Positions 1 to 11,786 of a stretch of 64,000 bases of DNA are shown here, piece after piece. A model generated the notes under the pieces. The model saw only the letters and a list, made by a program, of their open reading frames with translations, ran no database searches and was not told where the DNA came from. Made by a program: the position numbers and the translations under genes. The DNA is taken from assembly GCA_964017235.1 (NCBI GenBank), contig OZ024933.1, positions 8,001,962-8,065,961 on the forward strand, read 5' to 3'. The stretch comes from Sabellastarte sp. h YS-2021 (lineage: Eukaryota; Annelida; Polychaeta; Sabellida; Sabellidae). Every line of letters begins with the position of its first letter. The first letter of the stretch is position 1.

Positions 1-830
1 CAGCATTTAATCAATTATATGGATACACAAAACGGTAAATTGTGAAGGGATGAATTATGTTGTGAATAATAAACATTTGTATTTATTATTAACTCATTGT
101 GAAATGAAAATGAATAATAAAAGATGAACAACTGCTTATTGAACAATAAAAATATGTCCAAAAATATATGATTTGTTATTTACAAAGATTGGCAGTCATC
201 TAGCATTTTATGAACAGCGCAAAGTGATAAGTTGCTCAACAAACTCCCCTGTCGCAAAGCTACACCTGCTGGATACCTCTTGCCCTCCCTACGTTTTCTA
301 TACCTGATCTAAACAAGAACTACGCTCTTGCCCTCCCTACCTTTGCTATACCTGATCTAAACTAGAACTACACTGATGAGATACACGCTGATGAGATGCA
401 TCGAACTACCGAGATGTGTTTCAAGGAAAGTTCACTCTGACAGTTCAGAGGAGGATGTGATGATATTTTGTCTATTGGAATCAGTAAACAGAATAATGCA
501 TCACAGTTCAAATGTTCCTAAGTTGGTCAGTGTTTAATAGTGTAGCTCATAATAGACAGGAAAACTGTGTACCGAATTAGGGGGCATTTTGTTAACTTGG
601 TATATTTGGGAAAATCAAAACTGTAGTTCCTTTTTCCAATGGAGTTTACAAGAAATGAAAAAAAAAGATTTACAGGACACTTAATCAATAAGACATCTAG
701 GAATCCCATTGGATGATTGTGGTCTCAGTCATATTTTGGAAGTTACAATGAGGTGATGGTTGGGGGGAGTATCCACGTGCTTGTTAGCACTGGAACTGAA
801 ATGACACTTCAAAGGCCCGTGACAAAATTT
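1..830. other. AT-rich flank without a recognised gene
   Basis: I see no convincing coding sequence here. The only structure is a two-copy tandem repeat near 277-372, listed separately. Short open frames lack any recognisable motif. Confidence 0.5.
277..372. repeat. 48-bp tandem duplication
   Basis: The unit starting CTCTTGCCCTCCCTAC at 277 recurs at 325 with a few substitutions, giving two adjacent 48-bp copies. It ends in a short run of related GATGAGAT words. Confidence 0.7.
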
Positions 831-903
831 TTTGCTTAGTTCTTTTATGTTTTATGAAAAAGTTATAATGCAACTTCACTCCTTTTCACAGAAGATTCAC
901 AGA

Positions 904-1725
904 ATGGCAGCGAGACATAATCAGAAGCAAGCAGGTAACTCATATAATTTGCAGAATCGAGTTGAGATACCCATTAAAATACAAGCTGAAAATGACGGTA
1001 CCTTTTGGATGATTTTTTTTCACAGCCGAGTGCAGGTCAAGCGCTTTCTATTTCAGAAAGTAATGACACTGATACTTCCAGTACAGACTGGGGTACAGTT
1101 TTTCAGAAGAGTATTAACGGTTTTGTTTTTTCTGACTCACAGACTAAAGTCAAAGGTTCTAAGCTCCGTCATCTGAAAGGGTTTCTCAGTCTAGAAAGTT
1201 AATGATATAATTCTATCTCTCAACTTGATGCAATAAATAAGAGGTTAGATCCCACTGAAACTCCTTCTTTCTCTGCTTCTGCTTCAGTAAGTAAGCTACA
1301 TGCAGCCCCTAGGGGCAAGAAACGGCCCATTAAAACTGCTGATTCAAATGTCAAACTTGACGGTTCTGTCAAAATTTTGGATGTTAATTTGGCAGATCTG
1401 AATTTAACAGACAAGATAGGCACATCCAACAGCAGGTCGAGGACCACATATGACAGCTATCTGAAACAAATATCAATTAACCTAGGAGGGGAGAATTTGA
1501 CGTGTATGTCAAACAAGGTGTCAAATGGCAACATGAGTATGTTTTGCCTGGGAATAAGAAAGATTGTGTTAATTATAACCAGTTGAACATAACACAATGG
1601 ATGGCTAGGGTTTGTAGAATTATGAAAGAGGAAAAAATGTGTGATGTATGTAAACTTGTTTGCTTGAGTACTTGATAGCATTGTTAGATGATGCCAATTG
1701 TTTTTCCTTTCAATCAGCTAAGGCC
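904..1725 (+). pseudogene. Gag-like ORF1 remnant of Ngaro-type copy 1
   Basis: Fragments in different frames resemble Ngaro ORF1. A serine- and aspartate-rich segment lies near 1005-1200. A conserved block around 1522-1640 reads WQHEYVLPG followed by a YNQL motif, matching WPHEHILGG and YDQL in the 58-kb copy. Last comes a segment ending DDANCFSFQSAKA at 1725, equivalent to DASDFSWLSAKA in that copy. The frame stops exactly where telomere-like repeats start. The downstream Cys/His region seen in sister copies is absent. Confidence 0.65.
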
Positions 1726-1784
1726 CTAACCCCTAACCAACCCTAACCCCTAACCAACCCCTAACCCTAACCCCTAACCCTAAC
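1724..1784. repeat. Interstitial telomere-like (CCCTAA)n tract
   Basis: About 60 bp of degenerate CCCTAA/CCCCTAA/CCAA units reads as telomeric TTAGGG on the minus strand. It is fused directly to the gag remnant, with two bases shared at the junction. Confidence 0.85.
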
Positions 1785-2230
1785 AAATGTTTCCATACAT
1801 GGGATGGAGTACCATATTGAGACATGGTACCTCTATCTCTACAATTTACAATTCTATAACTATAAACATGAGAATCTGAAACAGTAGAAAACTCTTCCTT
1901 GCCCTGGGTAGGGCCTTTGTCAGCAATGGCCATATCCAGGTTTATTAGTTTTTTATTCTCCCTTCGGTCTACAGCACTGTGAGTACTGGATTTGCCCTCA
2001 TGAGTAAAGTACTGCAAATGTGCTTATGGTAAACACCTCTGGTCTCATGATGCTTTTGCTATGAGCAGGACCCGTCATTGTTATACACACATACTTTTAG
2101 TGACTTTAGCTTGAGTTTGACCTTGAAATTTCTTGCTTTTTAAAAATGGAGTAGAAGATTGGTAACCAGTGGTATGTCTCTGGATGCACACCTAACTCTG
2201 TCTATTTTTTTCAGTTTCTCACCAACTGGT
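1785..2230. other. Unassigned insert between telomere-like tract and RNase H remnant
   Basis: This stretch of about 450 bp has no counterpart in the other Ngaro-type copies and no coding signal that I recognise. It entered with, or next to, the telomere-like tract, or replaced the missing reverse transcriptase. Confidence 0.4.
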
Positions 2231-2404
2231 TATCTCCCTCTGCTCCATCTGACATAATAGAACGACATGGCTAGTTAGCTATAAGCAATATGTGTAGGCC
2301 TGTAGATCCCAGATGCTCTTTTGCTGAGGTAATGAAAATTTGTCCCAGTAAATACAAAAATACTTTGGCATACTAAACGGTTTTGTTCCAAAAGACAACT
2401 TCTG

Positions 2405-2920
2405 TCTTTGCTGTGGTCACTATTGTATATATGTAAGTGTGTAAAGCCAGTTAGGGTGTTTCTCAACTGTATGCTCACTCTGCTTAGAGATAATGCCAAT
2501 AATGATACTATATTCTTATCTAAGGAGTTTTTTAAATACCTCAACTGGTTTTCCTTATTCTTAAAACAGTTTAATGGGAGTGTATTTTATGATGTTAGAT
2601 TAATATCAGCTGATTTGTGTCTTGATGTCTGTCTCAAAGGTTTGTGGGGTGTTTATGGTCAGCAATGTTATGCCCTACCCCGTCCTAAAGATTTCAATAA
2701 TTAAACAATAGTCCATCTTGAGATGTTAAATGTTCTGGGCTTCTCAATGAACTAATTGCAAGGTTCAAATTTAATGTGATAACATGGCAATGGTTTAAAT
2801 TCTTGGTTCTAGCAAGACCAAAGACAAGATATTTGCTACATGTACCTGTGTTACTGTCATCACTACATAACATCACTTTACATATTCCTGGTAGAGATAA
2901 TGCAGTGGCCGAATTGTTAT
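2405..2920 (+). pseudogene. RNase H remnant of Ngaro-type copy 1
   Basis: The + frames read SLLYICKCVKPVRVFL, then a KEFFKYLNWF block, then HIPGRDNAVAELL across several frameshifts. These match SLLYITKCVRYSRYF and KFFKYLHWF at 8.9-9.1 kb in copy 2. The family position is the RT/RNase H end of DIRS-order pol. The reading frame is broken, so it is a relic. Confidence 0.65.
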
Positions 2921-2924
2921 TCTG

Positions 2925-3735
2925 AGTTATTCCAGGAATTCCTTGGTTTCCTGGTGGTGGCTGGGCTGTCACTGCAACAGGTAGATATTTCAGTAAAATT
3001 AACTCTGCCAGTATCAGTAATTATATGGCTGCTTTTAGAGCTTTCTTTATACTGTATGACTTGCCTACTGCTCTCTTTAAAGATCACAAGATTCAGTACT
3101 TTATTAAAGCACTCAAGTTTAATAGGCCTTGCTCTTCAAAAACACTCCGATTTTCACTGAGTACATTCTTTCTCATATTGTGGAGGTTTGTAATTATCTG
3201 GAGCATCCTCATGTTTTACTACTGTTTATTTGTTGGCTTTCTTCTCATTTATGAGATTGTCAAGTAGTGTTCCCAAGTTGAGCTCAGTATGATCATACTA
3301 CACATTTAGCTAGAGGGGATGTGATCTTCACTTCCACAGAAGCCATTATCTTGATTAAATGGTCCAAGACCATCCAATTCAGGGACAGAGTTGTTGCTAC
3401 CAGGGTTCTTTTTCTCCCTGGATCATCTCTTTGACCAGTCACAGCACTTAAAGCAATTATTGCACTTGTCAATGGATCTGATAATTATCTACTTTTTGCT
3501 ACTCATACTAATGATTCAGTATTACCATAAACAGATGGCATGGTTAGAAAACATCTAAAGAGGGTGCTTGCACTCCTTGGCATGCAAAAAAATGGGTATA
3601 CATTTCACACATTTAGGCATACAACCATGGGGTTCCTGTGGAAGCAATAAAATCTCAGGGGACATGGATGTCAGACACCACCTGGCATTATATACATGTA
3701 CATTCCCCTACCTCATCTGCTTTACTCTCAGCTTT
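2925..3735 (+). pseudogene. Tyrosine recombinase remnant of Ngaro-type copy 1
   Basis: The N-terminal part includes FLGFLVVAGLSLQQVD and a MAAFRAFFILYDLP block. The C-terminal part near 3600-3720 reads GVPVEAIKSQGTW followed by a WHYI motif. That motif matches WSYI in the 56-kb copy and WKYI in copy 2, placing the nucleophilic tyrosine of the family. Several frameshifts and stops lie between the parts, so it cannot be functional. Confidence 0.65.
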
Positions 3736-3759
3736 TAGACAGCACCTACTGTTATGATG

Positions 3760-4604
3760 GGTGTTTGGGTGAATTGTGTCTTTAGATCAAATCCTTTGGT
3801 TAAATATCTAAATTATAGGGTTAAATTGTGATCACTTGTTATCTGGAAGCAGGTTACTCCTGATAGTCATTCCTTAAGGAGCACACATATATTTTGCAAT
3901 TGCTCCGGCACATTAATGGTGCTTTTGCAACTGCAATGTTATACACATGAATTACATTACTCACATGTTTTGCATTATAAAGGAACACTGTAGTCAGTGA
4001 CATTTACTAGTCATCATGGACTCTTGCAAATAGTCTTCACATTTCCCTGCCTACCCTCTAACACAATAGCATAGATGTTGGGTTTAAAATTCTTTTGTTT
4101 AAATTTATGTTCAAAAATACTTTTAACAACATCACAGCATTTTTAATACTGTGGTATTGATCAGTCAACTCTGTCACCAATCAAGCAAAACATTCAAGTA
4201 CCCACAATCAAGTTCCAAATGAAAAATAAACCCCACTACCCCACACCCCAATCCACTCACCCAAGCCAAAAAGGGCAGTAAACAATTTACTGCTCTTAGA
4301 AGGCCATAGTTATTAAATATTTTTGCTTTTAAAGAAAATCCAAGAATTATCAATAAAGGTGACAGAAAAAGACATTTCAAAGAAAATGGCTGATCTTCAT
4401 ACTTTTCATGTCTTTTGTCTCCTTTTTTATTAGTCATACAGGTAAGTGATTTTAATGAGTTAGTCAGTTGGTAAATCAAGATAGCTAAGTTGATTTATTG
4501 AGATAATAGATTTGTTGACAAGTTGATAAAATTCATGTTGTCCTTTCTACTTCTTCATGGTATACATGTAGCATGATTCAACTATTACAATAAAAATGAG
4601 CTTA
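3760..4604. other. AT-rich spacer between two Ngaro-type elements
   Basis: No coding region, RNA gene or repeat is recognised. It may include the decayed 3' terminal repeats of copy 1, but I found no matching pair. Confidence 0.4.
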
Positions 4605-4818
4605 TGCGAGGTGGCATTTGGGTGCCACCAAGTTCATTCCTGGAGGGTCCCTTTCACCCCTCTTTCAAAAATTTTGGATCAGACACCAGATTTAGTGTGC
4701 ATGTCCATGCGGTTTTGTAAAAACTTTTTCTATTGGTTTACAGGTTTTTGACTCGAAGTGCTTCCCTTCATTCTGCCATTTGTACAATTGGCAGCAGAGG
4801 GTAACATCTGTTGAAGCT
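4605..4818 (+). repeat. Left split direct repeat (A1) of Ngaro-type copy 2
   Basis: It begins TGCGAGGTGGCATTTGGGTG and ends near GTAACATCTGTTGAAGCT. It aligns over its length with 11051-11261. I judge identity by eye to be well above 80 percent, with a few indels. Confidence 0.85.
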
Positions 4819-4887
4819 AAATACCAGTGATACTGCATATTTTTAGCTATGCTAATTTTTTAGTTTTTATATTTTATTTTATCACTG

Positions 4888-6050
4888 ATGTTTTACTTCT
4901 TGATGGTTATGTCAGATAGAAAACATGGTTATGTAGAGATACACAAACATCTGTGCGATGATAGGGAATTTTTGACAGAAATGTTGGGTAAACAGTCAGA
5001 TCTGGGTGATATCTCTTCCCATGAGTCGGACATTTCTGCTTCGGATAGTAATCTAGATTGTAGTGGCTTGGTTTCAGTCAGAAAATGAGGCACATTTGAG
5101 TAAGACAGATAGTCATAAATTTGCCAGGGAAAGAGAAACGCCTTCCCACAGTAGGGACACCAGTTCGGATCCGCTTTCTCAGACCCTCATTAACCAACAG
5201 ATACTTCATCGGCTCACAGTTTTCAGGAAACGGCTTGACAGTATTGAAACTGCATCAGTCAATAAAACAAATGATCAAAGCAAGATTAAGAAAAGATGTG
5301 TTAAAAAACAAAAATAAGTACTCAAGCAACAGAAGCTAGTAAATCTGCACAAGAGGGCAATCCCTCCCCCCGCTGACAAGTTATCCAATCTTGCTGCCTT
5401 GAGACAAGATTTGTTCATACAAAAACAAGTCGAACAGAGGCTGAAAGAACTTACTGCTTTGCAATCAGGTAGTGAACAGAAAATAAGTCTCAGATCAGTG
5501 GGGTGAAAGTCATAGTAAAAACAGAATTAAATGGCCCCATGAGTTTGTACTCACGGAAGTACAAAGGAAAGTTGACCCCAATACAATGTTTTATGTCGCA
5601 CCATGAAAGAGGAAAAATGTAGAAATGAAGGAACATATGCTTGATTATGTTATTGCATTATTAGAGGATGCAAATGATTTTTCCTGGGGTGCGGCAAAGG
5701 TCAACCATGCAGTGTTACTGTGTCGCATGGAACAAGGAGAGGTTTGTGATTTTTCGGATGTCCAAAAATTGACAGGATCTGACATGCAAACACACAAAAA
5801 CATGTAACTTCCAATAGTTCTTCCTCACAAAATGGATTTTCAAAGAAACTTGGAGGGAAAATACTAGGTCAATGCCCTGTAATTACTACAACCATGATTC
5901 TTGTGTTCATGATAAAACACCTGAAACAAAAGGTACAATTTACAAACATATATGTTCAGCATGTTTTGCAAATGGGGGGAAAAGTTTCACACATCCAGAA
6001 ACCCAATGTTGGAATAAAATTAAAAGGTCTCAGTCAAAAAATGAGTAACG
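4888..6050 (+). pseudogene. Gag-like ORF1 of Ngaro-type copy 2
   Basis: Broken into at least four frame segments. The N-terminal part (4888-5085) is acidic and serine-rich. A conserved middle block at 5625-5800 reads DYVIALLEDANDFSWGAAK, matching the 58-kb copy. The C-terminal part (about 5865-6045) holds a Cys/His-rich candidate metal-binding region: CNYYNHDSCVHDK, then HICSACFANGGKSFTHPETQC. The 58-kb copy has the same spacing. The role of this region is inferred from its position in ORF1. Confidence 0.7.
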
Positions 6051-7577
6051 TGAGGTACAGAGGTGAATTCCTGTACCCATGTGTGTAAAGCTTTGAAAAA
6101 GTGTTTTCCAACCAAGTTTGTATGTTCAAAAAATGTGCAAAATTGGATATTTATTTTCGAGGAAAGGTATGCCACAAGGCACAATTGGCTCACCTGGTTT
6201 TACAAGTCCAAGAACGATACCATTTTCACAGGTCTTATGCTGATGTTGTTCGTACTAAAAATATTGGTATACCAATTCCACCTTCCACTGAAAAGTCTGC
6301 ACAATTTCATTCCAATCTCAATCTAGTGCAAACTATAATCAGAATGTTTTGAGTAAAACAGATATACCGGAAAGACACAAACATCAATCACCAGTTCAAT
6401 ATCAAAACCCTACTAGTCCAAGGGTTATTGTAGGAAATACAATGAGTTCTTAGCCAAAATTGAATAATAAATTTGCCCCATTGCAGGACCTGGGTTCGGA
6501 ACCACTTGAGTCAAACTATACAACAGCTTCACAGCCTAGTATGGTGACATATTCTACTTTGTTAAACACTCCACATGTCCCTCATAAGAAGTTGGGTAAG
6601 GAAAATGACTCAACATATAACTGTGATGACAATCTGTCTGTTTCATTCGAACCTTCTCACCAGGCATTGAACCATGAGCATATCATTTAATCGGAATCAA
6701 AGCAGGAAAAATTCCACCTGATATTCTAATGAATAGAATAAAGTGTGTAGACTATGTGAATTGTTCACAACAAAATGGTACTCAGCTCGGTTTTATACCA
6801 GTAATTCCTTTGAAAGTGTATACTGATGAATATACTTGTAATAATGTGATACATAATATTGTAGATCTTCATAAAACAGTTAACTCCAGTAATCTTCCAA
6901 ATTTCATGGCTTGCAGGATTCCCTTGCAATCTCACCTTAACATGACCAATTGGAGGAAGTACTTGGTTAACTATTGCGATCAGCAACTGGTGGATCTACT
7001 AGCCTTTGGATTTCCTTTAGATTTTTACCGTTCTTGTCTTTTACAGGCCACTGAAATTAAGCATGCTTCAGCTGTTGCTTATTCAGAACATATTGACAAA
7101 TATTTACAAGATGAAATTCATTTTGGAGCCATTTATGGACCTTTTGACTCAAAGACTTTGCCTTTACATGTGTCTCCATTTATGACAAGTGATAAGTTAG
7201 GTACTACTAAATGTAGAGCTATTGCTGATTTAAGTTGGCCACATGGTCTTTCTGTTAAAGCTGGTGGAGCAAAACACAAGTACCTGGGTACTTATTTTGA
7301 ACTCCAGGACCCTTCCATTGACAATATTGTACAAGCAGTCAAAGAGGCTGGTCATTCAGTCCTTATGTTCAAGGTAGACATTAGTCGTGCCTTTAGGCAC
7401 TTAAAGATCCTATAGACTTGGACCTGTTAGGGCTTTGTCATAACAAGTACTTTATTGATGGATTGCTGCCTTTTGGGTTCAGACACGGAAGTACTTTCTT
7501 TTAGCGTTGTTCAGACACCATACAAGGCTGTACAATTATATAGATGATCTTGTCTATATTGGCCCCCCTGATGATAT

Positions 7578-8701
7578 TTATAATGTTTTTTTTTTCCAAT
7601 AATTTTTATTTATTCACTCTTTTTGTACAATATGTCTTGGTAACCGGAGGGGCGAGAGTGGCAAACCCCCATCAGCACCTTACAAAGAATTTCATACACA
7701 GTATGAAAAGTCAACTATTTGACAGACATAAATACATTATTTAGTAGACACATTAACAAGGGTAACTGCAGGACATATATTGATTAACATGATATCTGAT
7801 ATTGAAATTCAACGCTTTGGTTTTGAGATAAATAATCACAGGAAATTGTACGCTGAGTACAAACTGGTAAACAGAAAACTTTAGCATAAAATTTATAGAT
7901 GACAGTGTTTTACAAAAAAGAAAATTGCTGACATATCTGTTTGTTGAATATTGAAGGAATACTAAAATAAGCCAGACCAAAGTTGATATTACACGGACAC
8001 TAGCATGCATGTGTTTCTGTCTAACAATTAATATTTAATATAGCAAGTTAAAACATATTTATTGACAATGATACTCAAAATTCTTTAGGATTGTACTTAT
8101 ATTCTGCCATTGTTTACCTAATTGCCTATAAGTAAAAACTTTTGTGTTTGTTTGTGAGTTCACAAATTGTAAAATATTTTTATTTGCCCACTGGTCTTTG
8201 CCCCTGTTGATATACCAATCTTTGTATATGAAAAACGCAATCACTGATATAAGGAAGCATTTTGTCTGGTCCATATTTGATATAATTATATCTTTTGTTG
8301 TCAATTTAATGTTGAAGAAGGTTGACATTTTTTTCCAAACACAATTTGCTTTTTTACAGAAAAATAATAAATGGGGAATATCATGAAGCACATTGCAAAT
8401 TTCACATTTGTCGCTTGAGGCAAAGGCCCACTTTTTCAAATTTTTTTCACAAGGCAAAATTAGATTTATGATTTTATAATTAAATTCTGCTATTTGTTTG
8501 TCTTTGATATGTTTTATTTTCTTAGTGTACAGAACTTTATAATTTATTGTTGGATCATAAAATAGTTTGATCCAGAAATGTTCCTGAAAAGGAGGTATTT
8601 TTTTGTTGTTAACTAATGATGTATACAGGTGCCTACTGTTCATCCTTTTTGATTTACAATGATTTTCGTTCACAAGTGGACCTGGTTCTCTGCTTATAAT
8701 G
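7578..8701 (-). mobile_element. 5'-truncated Tx1/L1-like LINE inside copy 2, flanked by TTATAATG
   Basis: The minus-strand body is 7586-8693. Its 3' end carries an AATAAA signal (in GAATAAATAAAAATT) followed by ten A, seen as T on the plus strand at 7586-7595. The 8-bp word TTATAATG flanks it at 7578-7585 and 8694-8701, a target-site duplication typical of target-primed reverse transcription. Only the last part of ORF2 is present. Confidence 0.85.
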
Positions 8702-8730
8702 CTTATAATTACCTTATAAACCTCCTTCAA
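8059..8730 (-). pseudogene. C-terminal end of LINE ORF2 (Tx1/L1-like)
   Basis: An open minus-strand frame of about 220 codons, its first codons lying in target DNA. It carries CEICNVLHDIPHLLFFC followed by WKKMSTFF, the Cys/His segment expected downstream of the RT in L1-superfamily ORF2 proteins. The LINE at 25.4-27.9 kb has an equivalent region (NRPNCCLC), so the two are related but not the same subfamily. It lacks endonuclease and RT because of 5' truncation. Confidence 0.7.
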
Positions 8731-9599
8731 CAGCTAGGTTTGGATATAAGTAAGGAGAAGCTTGTTCCCCCCACCACCTCTCTTATATGACTTTATATTC
8801 AGGTGGACGTTGTTCAAAGAACCATATTTATACCCCAAGACAAATTGGTTCAACTACAAAATGATTGTAGAAGTTGGGTTAGTAGAAGGACCTATACCAA
8901 AAGACAATTGCAATCTTTCCTAGGGTCCCTTCTGTATATTACCAAATGTGTACGATATTCCAGGTATTTCCTTTTCCTTAGAATGCTGGAAGTTTTACAT
9001 CAGAACACAAACAAAAATATTTGTAAATTGACCAACAAATTCTTTAAATATTTGCATTGGTTTTTGGCCCTCTTGAACCAGTATAATGGGGTCACTTTTT
9101 ATGATAATAAAAAGCTATCTGAATCTGTACATTTAAATGCCTCCTTAAAAGGCTTGGGTGGTGTTCATGGCCAAATGGTTTATGCCCTTGATATACCAAG
9201 AAATTACATAATCTATTCTATTGTCCACCTTGAAATATTGAATATCATGCTTTAAAAGTGTAGGGCTATTGTTGGAAAGGCAAATATATTGAGTTTTTTG
9301 TGATAATCTTGCAGTCGTACAAGTATTACAAACAGGAAAAGCCAGGGATTGTCGGCTAGCTACATTTGTTAGAAATATATAGTTTATATATAGCTTATCA
9401 CCATATTTAAAATACACTTAGCTATAACTCATATACCTGGAAAAAATAATTTTGTAGCAGATTTGTTGTCCAGATGGAAGGCTACTCTTGATAACGAAAA
9501 TAAGTTATTATCTATCAAACATATGCATCAGTGGATTCCTACTCATTTAGAACTAACATTGCTTAACTATCAGATTTAATCCTATTTTCTGTGATTTGT

Positions 9600-10577
9600 T
9601 TCTTTTTCTTATATTTTAGATAACACTATGCTAGGCCAGCTCACCTCCAGTGCTAACCAAAGATTGGCTCATGGTTTTCGGCCCAATACTCTCAAGAACC
9701 ATGCACACATGTTCAAGGACTTCCTCATCTTCCTGGTGGTGACTGGCCTAGCTATTAATCAGGTATCTTCCGACACCTTGCTATGCTTTATCTAGTCCAG
9801 AACCAAGTTTCACATGCCAATATTGCCAATTACATGGCTGCCCTTAGGGCTTCCTTCATAATATATGCCATTCCCACTGTAGAGGTCAGAGATTACAGTC
9901 ATTTTTCAAATCTGTTAAAATTAACTCAAACTTTGTACCAACTATACATTCTTCTATTACTGTGGACACCTTGTATAAAATTTGACAGGTTTGTACAGTA
10001 CTGCCAAATACAGAGATTTTACTGCATTATGCTAATTTGCTTTCTTCTCTGTCTTAAGATTGTCAAATATCTTACCTCATTCCATTAAACTCTTTGGTGG
10101 TACTAGACAATTATGTTGAGGTGACATCATTTTTTATCTACCCATGCAGTAGTTATTGTAAAATGGTCTAAAACTTTACAGGATAGAAAAACGTTTGCCA
10201 CTGTGACTATTTCTGTCCTAGGTCACTCTCTTTTGTGACCAGTTGCAGCTCTACAAAACATGCTGCAGAAAGTTCCAGGTTCTAACAATAATCCTTTATT
10301 TCAGATTTTTTCTGCTGGCAGGTGGGGTCCGCTTACAGGTTCCATGGCCAGAAAGCATCTTATGAAAGTATCTAACTTCCTTATTGTACAGACCTCCTTT
10401 ACTTTCCATGATTTCAGACGGGCAGGTACCTCTTGGGGTTTTAGCCATGGGGTTCCAATGGACCATTTGATGCAACATAGTACCTGGAATTGTAATGCAG
10501 TTTGGAAATATATTTCTGTTGATGCAGCTGCTCTTTCTGTTGTGTCAAACACTTTTTGTCTTCATTTCCATCAGTAG
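9600..10577 (+). pseudogene. Tyrosine recombinase ORF of Ngaro-type copy 2
   Basis: It begins after TTATATTTTAG at about 9618 with DNTMLGQLTSSANQRLAHGF. Next are FKDFLIFLVVTGLAINQV, a MAALRASFIIYAIP block in a second frame, and a C-terminal frame at 10260-10577. That last frame has FHDFRRAGTSWGFSHGVP, MQHSTW and WKYI. In tyrosine recombinases these positions hold the H-x-x-R pair, the second His and the nucleophilic Tyr. At least two frameshifts break it. The enzyme would integrate circular cDNA into target DNA without target duplication. Confidence 0.75.
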
Positions 10578-10615
10578 TTATAACCCCTCCTTTCCCTGAT
10601 TCTTCCTTTGGTGTT

Positions 10616-11050
10616 TGGGGTTGTGCCTTCAACTCCACTTTGACCTCATAGGTCACTTTCACACCTTACAATACCAAATGTTACCAAATTTTTAAATTGG
10701 CCCCTAGTGGCCCCTCCTGGGCTCTTTGGGCTGCCAGGAGGGGGCACTGCTGGCACTTATTGCCTTGGGCATACAGCAGTTTCAGCATATTTAATTTATT
10801 AGTATTGGTGTGAGTTCATGATGCACTCAGACATTGTGAGCATACAAAATGTCAAACATTCTAGAGTGCATTATTGTATTATATTTATTTCTTACTTCTA
10901 GTTAATATAATTTTAAATGATTCTAAACTTATACTCTATCATCCCATAATGTAAAGTACTTTTGAAGATTCAAGAGTAAAACGGATTTTTGAAATAAAAA
11001 ATTTATAATCCCCCTTTGATTTTTCATTGGGTGGGGTCCCTCGAGGAATG
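10616..11050 (+). repeat. B1 part of the right split repeat, Ngaro-type copy 2
   Basis: The first 70 bp (GGGGTTGTGCCTTCAACTCC onward) recur at 11722-11786. It contains a short hairpin, GGCCCCTCCTGG with CCAGGAGGGGGC, near 10704-10742. It runs directly into A2 at 11051, as expected for B1-A2. Confidence 0.6.
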
Positions 11051-11261
11051 TGCGAGGTGGCATCTGGGTGCCACCATGTTCATTGCTGGAGGATCCCTTT
11101 CCCCCCTTTCAAAAATTTTGGATCAGACACCAGATTTAGTGTGCATGACCATGCTGTTTTGTAAATGTTTTCTATTGGTTAACAGGTTTTTGGCCTCAAG
11201 TGCTGAACTTCGTTCTGCTATTTGTATGATTGGCAGCAGAGGGGTAACATCTTTTCAAGCT
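11051..11261 (+). repeat. Internal split direct repeat (A2) of Ngaro-type copy 2
   Basis: A second copy of the 4605-4818 sequence, starting TGCGAGGTGGCATCTGGGTG, in the same orientation and downstream of the recombinase. Confidence 0.85.
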
Positions 11262-11721
11262 CCCACCCTGTAACCCACCCTTTATTCATATATACCTTGG
11301 TTTTGGTTTTCTATTCTACAGGCTTTGCTGCAGATTTAACAAAATGGCCTCCGTCTGTGATAAGTTTGATTATTGTTATTCTATTGTTTCTGAACAGAGT
11401 ACTTCCTGTCTTCTTATAGTTTCAGGTACTGTCCACTACTTTTTTATTTCATCTTGAACTCGTAGTCTGTGATGTACCTTACTACCATTCTCGCTGGTGT
11501 GGTAACAGACTCCAGCACTTGAGAGAGCGTCTGCTTGTGTGTAATATAAGTTTGGTATATGTTAAGCAATGCTATCTTTTTATCTTTAATAATTATAGAA
11601 TGTTAGTGGCTGTATAGCTTCCATCCATTACTTATGCTATTTCTACCACCTTTGCTTGTAGTACTAAATTTGGATCTCACTGCTGCAATTTTGCATTGAC
11701 CTTTCATTATTTGTTCTCGCA

Positions 11722-11786
11722 TGGGGTTGTGCCTTTTAACTCCACTTTGACCTCGTAGGTCACCTTACAATACCACGTTACCAATT
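11722..11786 (+). repeat. B2 remnant of Ngaro-type copy 2
   Basis: It matches 10616-10690 for about 65 bp and then diverges. It marks the approximate 3' end of the element. About 460 bp of unassigned sequence separates it from A2, compared with 86 bp in the younger element. Confidence 0.6.

Larger units (their letters stand above)
830..3760 (+). mobile_element. Decayed Ngaro-type tyrosine-recombinase retrotransposon (copy 1)
   Basis: Remnants appear in the expected order: gag-like sequence (about 904-1725), RNase H (about 2405-2920) and tyrosine recombinase (about 2925-3735). They match the other two Ngaro-type elements in this window. Gag stretch 1522-1635 aligns with the gag of the 58-kb copy. 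The words ILYDLP and GVPVEAIKSQGTW align with the recombinases at 9.8-10.5 kb and 55.5-56.2 kb. Frames are broken many times, most of the reverse transcriptase is missing, and a telomere-like tract plus about 450 bp of unrelated DNA sit between gag and RNase H. No terminal repeats were found. Ngaro versus another DIRS-order family is inferred from the sister copies. Confidence 0.7.
6460..9550 (+). pseudogene. Reverse transcriptase-RNase H ORF of Ngaro-type copy 2 (interrupted)
   Basis: An N-terminal linker (6460-6690) and a long frame at 6729-7415 lead into the RT. It has FGFPLDFYR, FGAIYGPFD and the catalytic-region motif FKVDISRAFRHLK. After a frameshift the active-site box YIDD lies at 7537-7548. 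A LINE insertion then splits the gene (7586-8693). The frame resumes at 8702 with LLQQLGLDISKEKL, and the RNase H part follows at 8803-9245, including SLLYITKCVRYSRYF and VHLNASLKGLGGVHG. The last part near 9420-9580 ends in a stop just before a pyrimidine-rich tract. Several stops and frameshifts rule out function. Confidence 0.8.

Noticed and set aside
1724-1784. Chromosome end
   Set aside because: The tract is short and degenerate with unique DNA on both sides, so it is interstitial.
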